Source: Streptomyces macrolidinus
Lineage (GTDB): Bacteria; Actinomycetota; Actinomycetes; Streptomycetales; Streptomycetaceae
Length of the DNA stretch: 64,000 nucleotides
Direction: 5' to 3'
NCBI RefSeq assembly: GCF_023887685.1
Contig: NZ_JAMWMR010000021.1
Coordinates: 61,706-125,705, forward strand
Positions 35,760 to 44,895 of the stretch are shown here, one piece after another. Under the pieces are notes generated by a model. That model saw only the letters and a program-made list of their open reading frames with translations. It was not told where the DNA came from and did not search any database. The position numbers and the translations under genes were made by a program. Every line of letters starts with the position of its first letter. Position 1 is the first letter of the stretch.

Positions 35760-38354
35760 ATGGAGAAGCCTGCCGAGGTCTTGATCACTGGTTCGGGCCC
35801 ATCCGAGACAGCCGGCAAGGGAGCGACCGCGGACACCGAAAGGAAACTGGCCGAAGTACTGGCCGACCTGGTCAGCGTCGAACAGGTATCTGTCGACAGT
35901 CACTTCTTCGAGGATCTCGGGGCCAATTCCCTTGTCATGGCGCAATTCTGCGCGCGGGTGAGAAAGCGGCCGGATCTGCCGTCCGTGTCCATGAAGGACA
36001 TCTACCGGCAGCCCACGATCCGCGGCCTGGCCGCGTCCCTCGCGGACGCCGTGCCCGTCAACGCGCCGACGCCCGCCGCGAATCCGGCGACGTCCACGGC
36101 GACAGCACCGCCCCCGCGCCCCCGGTCGAGCACCCGGAACTACATCCTGTGCGGAATCCTCCAGTTGCTGGCCTTCCTGGCGTATTCGTTCGTCACCGGT
36201 CTGGTCACCGCCGAAGGGTACGACTGGGTCTCCGACGGCCCCGACGCGTTCCACATCTATCTGCGGTCGGTCGTGTTCGGCGGCACCGGATTCCTCGTGG
36301 TGTGCCTGTTTCCGATCGCGGCCAAATGGATTCTCATCGGCCGCTGGAAACCCCGTGAGTTCCCGGTCTGGGGGCTGACGTATCTGCGGTTCTGGATCAT
36401 CAAGGTGCTGCTTCACGCCAACCCCATGATCCTGCTCGTCGGCAACCCGCTGTACGTGCTGTATCTGCGGGCGCTCGGCGCGCGGATCGGCAAGGGGGTC
36501 ACGATCCTCTCCCGCAGTGTCCCGGTCTGTACGGACCTGCTCACGATCGGCTCCGGCGCGGTGATCCGCAAGGACTCGTTCTTCCTCTGCTACCGGGCGC
36601 ACGCGGGGAAGATCCAGACGGGCCGGGTCACCCTCGGCCGGGATGTGTTCGTCGGTGAGAAGACCGTGCTCGACATCGACACGTCGATGGGCGACAAGGC
36701 CCAGCTCGGCCACGCGTCCGCCCTGTACCGCGGCCAGACGATCCCGGACGGCGAGCACCACCACGGATCCCCGGCGCAGCCCACGGACATCGACCATGTG
36801 CGGGTCGCCCCGGCCTCCTGCGGCACCGCGCGCCGGGTGCGCTTCGCCCTCAGCGGCCTGTGTCAGCTCTTCGTCCTGTACATCCCGCTGTTCATCGGCG
36901 GTTCGTACATGCTGTTCTCCTTGGTCCCGGCGCTCGGTGACCGGCTGAACCCCGACTCGGTCAGGATCCTGTCGACCGAGTTCCTCGTCGACGCCCTGAC
37001 CCTGTCCTTCCTGGCGTTCTTCGGCTTCTTCTGCGCAGGACTGGCCGCGATGTGCGTGGTGCCGAGACTGCTGAGTCTGCTGGTCAAGCCCGACCGGGTC
37101 TATCCGCTCTACAGCGTCCACTACGCGGCGCACCGGGCGATCGTCGGCCTCACGAACCTGAAGTTCTTCACCTGGTTCTTCGGCGACAGCTCCTATATCG
37201 TCCACTATCTGCGCGGTATCGGTTACGACCTGTCCAAAGTCGAGCAGACAGGATCGAACTTCGGTACGGAAGTACAGCAGGAGACGCCGTTCCTGGCATC
37301 GGTCGGCAGCGGCACCATGGTGGCCGACGGGTTGTCCATCCTCAACGCCGAATACTCCAACACCTCCTTCCGGGTCACGCGTGCGTCGATCGGCGCGCAC
37401 AACTTCCTCGGCAACAACATCGCCTTCCCCGCGGGAGCCAGGACGGGCGAGAACTGTCTGCTCGCCACGAAGGTCATGGTTCCGCTCGACGGTGAGATCC
37501 GCGAAGGTGTCGGACTGCTCGGCTCGCCCAGCTTCGAGATTCCCCGGTCCGTGGAGCGTGACTCCCGGTTCGACCATCTCAGGACCGGCGACGAACTCCA
37601 CCGCCATCTCTCCGCGAAGAACCGTTACAACGCCCGCTCGATGAGCCTCCATCTGCTCCTGCGCTGGCTGCACACCTTCATCCTCACGGGATTCGGTCTG
37701 GCCTCCGTGGAACTCTACGGTGTGCTCGGGTATGTGGTGATCGGCTTCTATCTGGCCTTCTCCCTCGGATTCACCACCCTGTACTTCGTCCTGGTGGAAC
37801 GCACCATCACTTCGTTCCGCCGGCTCAGCCCCCGGTTGTGCTCCATCTACGACCCGTACTTCTGGTGGCACGAGCGCCTGTGGAAGGTGCCCGACAAATA
37901 CCTCAACGTGTTCAACGGGACGCCGTTCAAGAACGTGGTCTGGCGGCTGATGGGTGTGCGCATCGGCCGCAGGGTCTTCGACGACGGTGTCTATATGACG
38001 GAGCGGACGCTCAGCACCGTCGGGGACGACTGCACCCTCAACGTCGGCAGCAAGATCCAGTGCCATTCGCAGGAGGACGGCACCTTCAAGTCCGACCACA
38101 CCACGCTCGGTTCGGGCTGCACGCTCGGGGTCGCCGCCCATGTGCACTACGGCGTGACGATCGGTGACGGTGCCGTACTGGCACCCGACTCCTTCCTGAT
38201 GAAGGGCGAGGAAGTCCCTCCGGACGCACGGTGGGGAGGAAACCCCGCCGTGGAGATGCCGGCCGACTCCGATCAGCCCTCCGGCATCGGCTCGGCGACA
38301 GCAACCGGAACCGGAAGCGCTACGGCAGACGGCGCCGCGGCGACGGCGAGTTGA
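35760..38354 (+). CDS. Carrier-domain fusion to Pls-type membrane/LbH condensation part, no adenylation domain
   Basis: An 864-residue protein. Residues 25-95 are a peptidyl-carrier domain with the phosphopantetheine Ser57 in DLGANSLVMAQF. After a Pro/Thr/Ala linker it has about six membrane helices (first near 130) with three left-handed beta-helix regions, exactly the order found after the carrier domain of the Pls/PosA synthetase at 18408. Shared blocks include PVWGLTYLRFWIIK and LYLRALGARIG. The adenylation domain is missing, so an amino acid must be loaded from elsewhere, presumably by the A-T-TE enzyme encoded 13 bases downstream. AAGGAG precedes the ATG. I infer that it polymerises or links diaminopropionate at the membrane. 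Confidence 0.85.
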   Translation: MEKPAEVLITGSGPSETAGKGATADTERKLAEVLADLVSVEQVSVDSHFFEDLGANSLVMAQFCARVRKRPDLPSVSMKDIYRQPTIRGLAASLADAVPVNAPTPAANPATSTATAPPPRPRSSTRNYILCGILQLLAFLAYSFVTGLVTAEGYDWVSDGPDAFHIYLRSVVFGGTGFLVVCLFPIAAKWILIGRWKPREFPVWGLTYLRFWIIKVLLHANPMILLVGNPLYVLYLRALGARIGKGVTILSRSVPVCTDLLTIGSGAVIRKDSFFLCYRAHAGKIQTGRVTLGRDVFVGEKTVLDIDTSMGDKAQLGHASALYRGQTIPDGEHHHGSPAQPTDIDHVRVAPASCGTARRVRFALSGLCQLFVLYIPLFIGGSYMLFSLVPALGDRLNPDSVRILSTEFLVDALTLSFLAFFGFFCAGLAAMCVVPRLLSLLVKPDRVYPLYSVHYAAHRAIVGLTNLKFFTWFFGDSSYIVHYLRGIGYDLSKVEQTGSNFGTEVQQETPFLASVGSGTMVADGLSILNAEYSNTSFRVTRASIGAHNFLGNNIAFPAGARTGENCLLATKVMVPLDGEIREGVGLLGSPSFEIPRSVERDSRFDHLRTGDELHRHLSAKNRYNARSMSLHLLLRWLHTFILTGFGLASVELYGVLGYVVIGFYLAFSLGFTTLYFVLVERTITSFRRLSPRLCSIYDPYFWWHERLWKVPDKYLNVFNGTPFKNVVWRLMGVRIGRRVFDDGVYMTERTLSTVGDDCTLNVGSKIQCHSQEDGTFKSDHTTLGSGCTLGVAAHVHYGVTIGDGAVLAPDSFLMKGEEVPPDARWGGNPAVEMPADSDQPSGIGSATATGTGSATADGAAATAS

Positions 38355-38367
38355 GGAAGGCCATTCG

Positions 38368-41300
38368 ATGGGAGCGCATGTACAAGCGGACCGGGAGTTC
38401 TGGAGCGGTGTGCTGGCCGCCGGTGGTGTCACCACGGTCCCCCGCTGGGTCCGCAGGCCCAGGGCAGGTACGGCGGAGTACGAGGCAGTGGTGCCCGGCG
38501 ACGTCCTGACGACGGTCCGCACGCTGGCGTCGGAGTCCGGAGTGCCGCCGAGCGCGGTGCTCCTGGCCGCGAACGCCAAGGTGCTGTCCGCGCTGTCGGG
38601 CGAGCAGCAGGTGGTGACGGGATACGCGGCCGGAGCGGCGGGCGGTCCGCTGCCCTGCCGCCTGACCGTCGCCCCCGGTTCCTGGCGCGACCTGGTGCGC
38701 CACGCGCACCGCGTCGAGGCGGACGTGCTGGCCCATCGTGACTTCCCGGTGGCCGAGTTGCGGCGGGAGTCGGGCGTCGCGGGAGCGTCGTCCGAGGTCG
38801 TGTACGACCCGGCGGGAGCCGAGGGCGAGCTGACCGGGGACGCGGTGCTGAGGGTGGACTGGTGCGACCGCGGCGGGAAGCTCGCGGTGCGGCTGCGGTA
38901 CCGCACCGAGGCGCTGGACGCCGAGTCCGCGGCCCGTATCGGCGGCTACCATCTGACGGCGCTGGGACTGATCGCGGCCGACCCCGACGCCGACCACGCA
39001 CGGCAGAGCCTGCTGGCGCCCGATGAGCGGGAGTACCAGCTCGACGGGCTGGCCGGGCCGAGCCGGACGCTGCCGACGGCGCGGGTGCATGAACTCTTCG
39101 AGCAGCGGGTGCGTGCGCATCCGGAGGCCGTGGCCGCGGTCCACGGCGACCGCGCGTGGACGTACGGAGAGCTGAACGCGCGCGCGAACCGGCTGGCGCG
39201 GGCGCTGCTGGCGCGGGGGCTGGGCCGCGAGGACGTGGTGGGCGTGGTCACCGAACGCGATCTCGACTGGCCGGCCGCCGTGTTGGCGGTGTTCAAGGCC
39301 GGGGGTGTGTATCTGCCGATCGAACCGCACTTCCCGGCCGGCCGCATCGAGGCAACGTTGTCACGTGCCGAGTGCCGCCTCGTGCTGACCGAGTCCGGCA
39401 GTACGGACAGCCTCGACCAGGCCCTGACCTCCCTGCCCGGGGTCGAGAAGCTGCTGGTCGGGGAGGCCTACGCGGAACAGCATGACGACGGTGACGTAGG
39501 GGTGGAGGTCACGGCCGATCAACTGGCCTATATCTACTTCACCTCCGGCTCCACGGGTGCGCCGAAGGGGGCGATGTGCGAGCACGCGGGCATGCTCAAC
39601 CATCTCTACGCCAAGATCGACGACTTGGGCATCGATCAGGGTCACGTGGTGGCGCAGACGGCCCCGCAGTGTTTCGACATCTCGCTGTGGCAGTTGCTGT
39701 CCGCGCTGTTGGTGGGCGGACGGACACTCCTGGTCGGTCAGGAGGCGATCGTCGACGTGGAGCGGTTCGTCGACACCATCGCCCGAGGCCGTGTGAGGGT
39801 CATGCAGGTGGTGCCCTCCTATCTGGAGGTGGTGGTCTCCTACCTGGAGCAGTACCCTCGCGCGCTGCCGGACCTGAGATGTGTGTCGGTGACCGGTGAG
39901 GCCTTGAAGTGGGAGCTGGTCCAGCGCTGGTTCACCTGCCGACCGGGCGTCCGGCTGATCAACGCCTATGGCCTGACGGAGACATCGGACGACACCAACC
40001 ACGAGATCATGGACGAGGCCCCGGAGGGCAGGCGCGTCCTGCTGGGGCACGCGGTCAACAACGTACGTGTCTACGTCGTCGACGAGCGGTTGGCGCTCGT
40101 GCCGCTGGGCGCGCCGGGGCTGATCGCGTTCTCCGGGGTGTGCGTGGGGCGGGGGTACATCAACGATCCGGAGCGGACCCGGGAGGCCTATCGGGAGGAT
40201 CCGTACCGGCCCGGTGAGCGGCTCTATCTGGGCGGTGACTGGGGGCGCTGGCACCCGGGCGGCAAGCTGGAGTTCCTCGGCCGCCGCGACAACCAGGTGA
40301 AGATCCGCGGCTTCCGGATCGAGATCGGCGAGATCGAGAACACCCTGCTGCGGGTGCCGGGGGTGCGCGACGGCGCGGTGGTGGTCACCGAACGGCCCGA
40401 CCGGAGCACCCACTTGATCGCGTTCTACACCGGACAGTCCCTGCCCGCAGACGAGTTGCGCCGGGCGCTGGGTGCCGCGCTGCCGGTCTATATGGTCCCC
40501 TCGGCGTTCCACTGGCGCGACAGCCTGCCGCTGACCGCCAACGGCAAGATCGACAGGAAGGCCCTGACCGCGCTGGCCGAGCAGGCCGCACAGACCGCGG
40601 ACGCCGCGGGCGCCGAGGCGCGGGACCGTGCCCCGCAGACCCCGGCCGAGCGGAAGCTGGCCGCTGTCTGGGCCGAGGTGCTGGGCGTCCCCGCGCACCG
40701 GATCGGCCGCCAGGACCACTTCTTCGACTCCGGCGGCACGTCACTGTCGGCGGTGAAGCTCACCATCGCCCTGGACCGTGCGGTGTCCCTCAAGGACATC
40801 ACGCGCCACCCGGTGCTCGCCGACCTCGCCGCGCTCCTCGACGGCACCCCCCAGGAGCGCCCGGAGCTGCTCCAGCCCCTCTCGGAGCCGGGCGGTACGG
40901 CGCGAGGTGCCCTGGTCTGCTTCCCCTACGCCGGTGGCAACGCGGTGAACTTCATGCCGATGGCCGCCGCCCTGGCCGAGGGCGGCCCCGCGGTGTACGC
41001 GGTCGATCTGCCCGGCCATGATCTGGCCGCCCACCACGAGCCGTTCGCACCGCTGACACGGGTGGCGGACCAGGTCACCGCCGAGATCACCGCGCGCGGT
41101 CTGACCAGGGTCATGCTGTGGGGCCACTCCTCGGGCACCGCACTCGCCGTGGAGACGGCGCGGATGCTGCGGGACCGCGGGGTGGAGGTTCTCAGGGTGT
41201 TCCTCGGCGCGCAACTGCCCGGCACCGCGGACGACCGGCGCGCCGCCATCACCGAGCTGACGGAGCAGAGCAACGCCGAGATCGCCGCGCGGCTCGCCGC

Positions 41301-41637
41301 GGACAGCGGGTACACCGAACTCGGCGAGTTGAACGCGCGACACGCCGAGCACATCGGCGCCGCCTACCGTCACGACTGTGTGTCCGCGCACCGCTACTTC
41401 GCCGACGCCCTGGACCGCCCTCCGGCGGTGAAGCTGTCCGCGCCGGTGACCGTGGTCATCGCCGCCGACGACCCGAGCACGGCCACGTTCCGCGCCCGAT
41501 ACCGCGACTGGCGGCTGCTGGCCGAGCACGTCGAGTTGCACGAGATCCCCGACGGCGGCCACTACTTCCTGCGCACCCGTCCCGCCGAGGCGGCGAAGGC
41601 CGTCCTGGGCCCCGCCGAACTGATGGCGTCCTCCTGA
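38368..41637 (+). CDS. NRPS with partial condensation, adenylation, carrier and thioesterase domains (A-T-TE)
   Basis: A 1089-residue enzyme. Residues 1-220 resemble only the second half of a condensation domain and lack HHxxxDG. The adenylation domain (about 232-735) has YFTSGSTGAPKG, the variant INAYGLTET, LGGDWGRW in place of YRTGD, and ANGK (Lys727). By-eye alignment to GrsA gives the pocket D-I-W-Q-S-T-A-D-D-K; the two Asp late in the code fit a side-chain amine, close to codes I recall for diaminobutyrate. A carrier domain follows (FDSGGTSL, Ser792). A type II-like thioesterase ends the chain (FPYAGGN, WGHSSGT with Ser921, a late GGHYF). It should activate L-diaminopropionate for the preceding membrane protein. 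Confidence 0.88.
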   Translation: MGAHVQADREFWSGVLAAGGVTTVPRWVRRPRAGTAEYEAVVPGDVLTTVRTLASESGVPPSAVLLAANAKVLSALSGEQQVVTGYAAGAAGGPLPCRLTVAPGSWRDLVRHAHRVEADVLAHRDFPVAELRRESGVAGASSEVVYDPAGAEGELTGDAVLRVDWCDRGGKLAVRLRYRTEALDAESAARIGGYHLTALGLIAADPDADHARQSLLAPDEREYQLDGLAGPSRTLPTARVHELFEQRVRAHPEAVAAVHGDRAWTYGELNARANRLARALLARGLGREDVVGVVTERDLDWPAAVLAVFKAGGVYLPIEPHFPAGRIEATLSRAECRLVLTESGSTDSLDQALTSLPGVEKLLVGEAYAEQHDDGDVGVEVTADQLAYIYFTSGSTGAPKGAMCEHAGMLNHLYAKIDDLGIDQGHVVAQTAPQCFDISLWQLLSALLVGGRTLLVGQEAIVDVERFVDTIARGRVRVMQVVPSYLEVVVSYLEQYPRALPDLRCVSVTGEALKWELVQRWFTCRPGVRLINAYGLTETSDDTNHEIMDEAPEGRRVLLGHAVNNVRVYVVDERLALVPLGAPGLIAFSGVCVGRGYINDPERTREAYREDPYRPGERLYLGGDWGRWHPGGKLEFLGRRDNQVKIRGFRIEIGEIENTLLRVPGVRDGAVVVTERPDRSTHLIAFYTGQSLPADELRRALGAALPVYMVPSAFHWRDSLPLTANGKIDRKALTALAEQAAQTADAAGAEARDRAPQTPAERKLAAVWAEVLGVPAHRIGRQDHFFDSGGTSLSAVKLTIALDRAVSLKDITRHPVLADLAALLDGTPQERPELLQPLSEPGGTARGALVCFPYAGGNAVNFMPMAAALAEGGPAVYAVDLPGHDLAAHHEPFAPLTRVADQVTAEITARGLTRVMLWGHSSGTALAVETARMLRDRGVEVLRVFLGAQLPGTADDRRAAITELTEQSNAEIAARLAADSGYTELGELNARHAEHIGAAYRHDCVSAHRYFADALDRPPAVKLSAPVTVVIAADDPSTATFRARYRDWRLLAEHVELHEIPDGGHYFLRTRPAEAAKAVLGPAELMASS

Positions 41638-41686
41638 CCCTTGGGCCTCATCGAGCCTCCTGAGTGGCGATCGAAAGGAATCCGAG

Positions 41687-42691
41687 ATGTCCCTCTCCTC
41701 CCCGGCCTCACTTCTCGAAGTGGCGCTGCAGCCGGGCAAACCCGCGACGCTGCAGGTCGACTCCCCCGGCGATGCGCCGGGTTGGGCGGCCCGGCATCGC
41801 GAGGCCCTGCGTGCCCGGGTCACCGAACACGGCGCGGTGCTCGTCCGTGGTCTGGGACTGCGGGAGCCGGCTCAGGTCGGTGCCGTCTTCGCGGGGCTGG
41901 CGGGTGAGCTGATGACGGAGCGGGAGGCGTTCGCGCCCCGGGAGTCCTACGGCCCCGGGCTGTACTCCTCCTCCACCTGGCCGCCCAACCAGCCGATGTG
42001 TATGCACCATGAGCTGAGCTACACCCTCGAGGTCCCCGGTCTGATGCTGTTCGCGTGTCTGACCGCGGCCGACGAGGGCGGGGCCACCGGGGTCGCCGAC
42101 GCGGAGCAGATGCTCCAGGCGCTGCCGACGACCCTCACCGAGCGGTTCGAGCGCGAGGGCTGGCTGCTCACACGCAGCTACAACGACGAGATCGGGGCGT
42201 CCCTGACGGAGTCGTTCGGCACCGAGGACCGGGCCGCCATCGAGCAGTACTGCCGCTCCCGTGCCATCGACTTCACGTGGCAGAGCGACGGCTCCCTGCA
42301 CACCCGCCAGCGCCGCAGCGCCGTCGTACGCCACCCGGTCACCGGCCGGCGCTGCTGGTTCAACCAGATCGCCTTCCTCAACGAGTGGACCCTGGCCCCG
42401 GAGGTGCGCGAGTACCTGGTGGACGTCTACGGCGAGGACGGGCTGCCGTTCAACACCCGCTTCGGGGACGGCACCCCGATCAGCGAGGACATCGTCCAGC
42501 AGTTGAACGCCACCTACGAGGAGCACACCCGGCGCGAGCCCTGGCGGCCCGGCGACCTGATGCTCGTCGACAACATCCGCACCGCGCACAGCAGAGAGCC
42601 CTACAGCGGAGAGCGCCAGGTCCTGGTCGCCATGGCCGAACCCCGACGGCTCGCCGATCACTCCGCCACCGTGGAGGTGAACCCTCGATGA
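41687..42691 (+). CDS. SyrP-like TauD/TfdA non-heme Fe(II)/2-oxoglutarate oxygenase
   Basis: A 334-residue oxygenase. The metal motif is His107-x-Glu109 in MHHELSY, with the distal His301 and the 2-oxoglutarate-binding Arg310 in AHSREPYSGERQ. HxE instead of HxD is typical of the SyrP branch, whose founder hydroxylates an amino acid while it is bound to an NRPS carrier protein. The gene is 49 bases after the NRPS and overlaps sbnB-like by ATGA, so it belongs to the pathway. The substrate could be carrier-bound diaminopropionate, its precursor, or the polymer. AAAGGAA precedes the ATG. Confidence 0.88.
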   Translation: MSLSSPASLLEVALQPGKPATLQVDSPGDAPGWAARHREALRARVTEHGAVLVRGLGLREPAQVGAVFAGLAGELMTEREAFAPRESYGPGLYSSSTWPPNQPMCMHHELSYTLEVPGLMLFACLTAADEGGATGVADAEQMLQALPTTLTERFEREGWLLTRSYNDEIGASLTESFGTEDRAAIEQYCRSRAIDFTWQSDGSLHTRQRRSAVVRHPVTGRRCWFNQIAFLNEWTLAPEVREYLVDVYGEDGLPFNTRFGDGTPISEDIVQQLNATYEEHTRREPWRPGDLMLVDNIRTAHSREPYSGERQVLVAMAEPRRLADHSATVEVNPR

Positions 42692-43764
42692 CAGCACAGC
42701 CGTCACTCGCCCCGCAGCCGGGGACGTCCCCATCCGGCCCGCCGTCCTTCGCGCTGGTCTCCGGCACCCAGGTGCAGCAGGCGCTGAGCGGGCACGAACG
42801 GGAGATCGTGGATCTCGTCGAGGCCATCTACCGGCTGCACGGCGCCGGGGACTCGGTCAACCCGCCGTCGTACTTCCTGCGCTTCCCGGACCGTCCCGCC
42901 GACCGCATCATCGCGCTCCCGGCCTCCATCGGCGGGCCGATCCGCGTGGACGGTCTGAAGTGGATCTCCAGCTTCCCGGCCAATGTGTCGGCCGGTCTGC
43001 CGCGGGCGTCCGCCGTGCTCATCCTCAACGACCACGACACGGGCTACCCCTTCGCCTGCCTGGAGAGTTCCATCATCAGCGCCACCAGGACGGCGGCCTC
43101 CGCCGCGCTGGCGGCCGACCGGCTCAGCCGCAACCGTCCGCGCCCCACCCGGATCGGCTTCGTCGGCACGGGCCTGATCGCCCGCTACATCCACACCTTC
43201 CTGGCGGGCACCGGCTGGACGTTCGACACCATCGGCGTCCACGACCTGTCCACCGACAGCAGCACCGGATTCTGCGGCTACCTACGGGAGTCCGGTGCGG
43301 TGGCCGAGGACGCACACATCACCGTCCATGACAGCGCGGAGGAACTGATCCGCTCCAGCGACCTGGTGGTCTTCGCCACCGTCGCGGGCGCGCCCCATGT
43401 CACCGACCCGTCCTGGTTCGACCACCACCCGCTGGTCCTGCATGTGTCCCTGCGCGACCTCGACCCCCGTATCCTGCTCGCCTCGGCCAACTTCGTCGAC
43501 GACGTCGAGCACTGTCTGAAGGCCGACACCTCTCCCCACCTGGCCGAGCAACTCACCGGCAACCGCGACTTCCTGGACGGCACCCTCGACGACGTCCTGA
43601 CCGGCCGGGTCACCCCGCCCACCGACCGGCCCGTGATCTTCTCGCCCTTCGGGCTCGGGGTCCTCGACCTCGCCGTCGGCAAGTACGTCTACGACGAACT
43701 GGCCCGAACCGGACGCCTCCACCTCATCGACGACTTCTTCCACGAACTGCGCCGGTACGGCTGA
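42688..43764 (+). CDS. sbnB: SbnB-like N-(1-amino-1-carboxyethyl)-glutamate dehydrogenase (diaminopropionate synthesis)
   Basis: A 358-residue member of the ornithine-cyclodeaminase/mu-crystallin fold. The NAD-binding Rossmann loop is GFVGTGLIARY (157-167); the substrate side has KWISSFPAN with Lys91. The SbnB/VioK group oxidatively cleaves the SbnA product to L-2,3-diaminopropionate and 2-oxoglutarate. Assignment rests on pairing with the SbnA-like gene and length. The ATG lies in the stop of the oxygenase gene (ATGA) with GGAGGTG upstream. Released 2-oxoglutarate is also the cosubstrate of the adjacent oxygenase. Confidence 0.9.
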   Translation: MTAQPSLAPQPGTSPSGPPSFALVSGTQVQQALSGHEREIVDLVEAIYRLHGAGDSVNPPSYFLRFPDRPADRIIALPASIGGPIRVDGLKWISSFPANVSAGLPRASAVLILNDHDTGYPFACLESSIISATRTAASAALAADRLSRNRPRPTRIGFVGTGLIARYIHTFLAGTGWTFDTIGVHDLSTDSSTGFCGYLRESGAVAEDAHITVHDSAEELIRSSDLVVFATVAGAPHVTDPSWFDHHPLVLHVSLRDLDPRILLASANFVDDVEHCLKADTSPHLAEQLTGNRDFLDGTLDDVLTGRVTPPTDRPVIFSPFGLGVLDLAVGKYVYDELARTGRLHLIDDFFHELRRYG

Positions 43765-43802
43765 ACGCCCGTGCCGTTCGATCCTGTTGTCAGGAGGCCA
43801 TC

Positions 43803-44828
43803 GTGCCCGTCATTTCCGCCCCTCACGCCTTCAACGAAGGCCGGCTCTTCGTCGACCTCCAGTCGATCTTCGGACGCTCCCTCTACTTGAAATGCGAGGG
43901 CTTCAATTTCGCCGGCTCCATCAAGTTGAAAGCGGCGGCCGAGATGGTGGAGACCGCCGAGCGGGACGGGGTCCTGAAGCCGGATTCGATCCTGGTCGAG
44001 TCCTCGTCCGGCAACCTCGGCGTGGCGCTCAGCATGATCGCCGCGAGCAAGGGCTACCGGTTCCTGTGCGTGACGGACTCCCGGTGCAATCTGTCGACGC
44101 GGTTGCTGATGGAGGCGCTGGGCAGCGAGGTGCACATCCTCTCCGACCTGGACGCCAACGGCGGCTTCCTCGGCGCGCGGATCGACTACGTCCGGGGGCT
44201 GTGCGCCTCCGACGAGCGATATGTGTGGCTCAGCCAGTACACCAACCCGGGCAACTGGCGGGCGCACTACCGCAAGACGGCACCGGAGATCGCCCGCGAG
44301 TTCCCGCGCCTGGACGTGCTGTTCATCGGCGCGGGCACCACCGGCACCCTGATGGGCTGCGCGCGCTACTTCCGGGAGCGGCACCGGCCGGTGCAGATCA
44401 TCGCGGTGGACAGCGTGGGTTCGGTGGCCTTCGGCGGCAAGCCCGGCCGCCGGATGATCCCGGGTCTGGGCATGAGCATGCGTCCGCCGCTGCTCGACGA
44501 GTCCTTCGTGGACGAGGTGATATGGGTCGAGGAGGCGGACACGATCCGCGCCTGCCACCGTCTGGCCCGGCGCGGGTTCCTGTTCGGCGGGTCCACGGGG
44601 ACGGTCGTCAGCGGGGCGATGGACTGGCTGACCCGGCATGACACCCGGGGCCTGACCGCGGTGGCCATCGCCCCGGACCTCGGCGAGCGCTACCTGGACA
44701 CCATCTACCAGGCCAACTGGCTCCAGGACCTGTACGGCGACCACGTCTTCGACGCCGCGGAGGTGCCCGCCGCGTCCCGGGTGATCAAGCCCGTACCCCG
44801 AGCACCCGGCCGACGACCCAAGCCGTGA
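43803..44828 (+). CDS. sbnA: SbnA-like PLP enzyme, O-phosphoserine:glutamate ligase of diaminopropionate synthesis
   Basis: A 341-residue fold-type II PLP enzyme related to cysteine synthase. The Schiff-base Lys41 is in FAGSIKLKAA, the PLP clamp in ESSSGNLGVALS, and the phosphate cradle in GAGTTGTLMG. SbnA replaces the phosphate of O-phosphoserine by the amino group of glutamate, making the substrate of SbnB. The GTG has AGGAGG upstream. It is the last gene of the operon; a GGCAC-type repeat tract and then the convergent tetR follow. Confidence 0.9.
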   Translation: MPVISAPHAFNEGRLFVDLQSIFGRSLYLKCEGFNFAGSIKLKAAAEMVETAERDGVLKPDSILVESSSGNLGVALSMIAASKGYRFLCVTDSRCNLSTRLLMEALGSEVHILSDLDANGGFLGARIDYVRGLCASDERYVWLSQYTNPGNWRAHYRKTAPEIAREFPRLDVLFIGAGTTGTLMGCARYFRERHRPVQIIAVDSVGSVAFGGKPGRRMIPGLGMSMRPPLLDESFVDEVIWVEEADTIRACHRLARRGFLFGGSTGTVVSGAMDWLTRHDTRGLTAVAIAPDLGERYLDTIYQANWLQDLYGDHVFDAAEVPAASRVIKPVPRAPGRRPKP

Positions 44829-44884
44829 CACGGCACGCCACGGCACGGCACGGCACGGCACGGCACGCCACGGCACGGCACGGA
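44828..44884. repeat. Pentanucleotide tandem repeat (CGGCA)n
   Basis: About eleven copies of a 5-base unit, CGGCA with two CGCCA variants, fill the 67-base gap between sbnA and tetR, both of which end here. The variants sit symmetrically in the tract. It looks like slippage-prone intergenic sequence. Such a tract is a possible site of length variation between strains. Confidence 0.85.
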
Positions 44885-44895
44885 GAGCCTCGTGC

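Noticed and set aside
35733..38906. 1057-residue open frame on the minus strand
   Set aside because: Antisense to the carrier/Pls-type gene, whose carrier Ser, membrane helices and hexapeptide repeats are unambiguous.
44828..44884. CRISPR-like array
   Set aside because: The repeats are 5-base units without spacers and no cas genes exist in the window.
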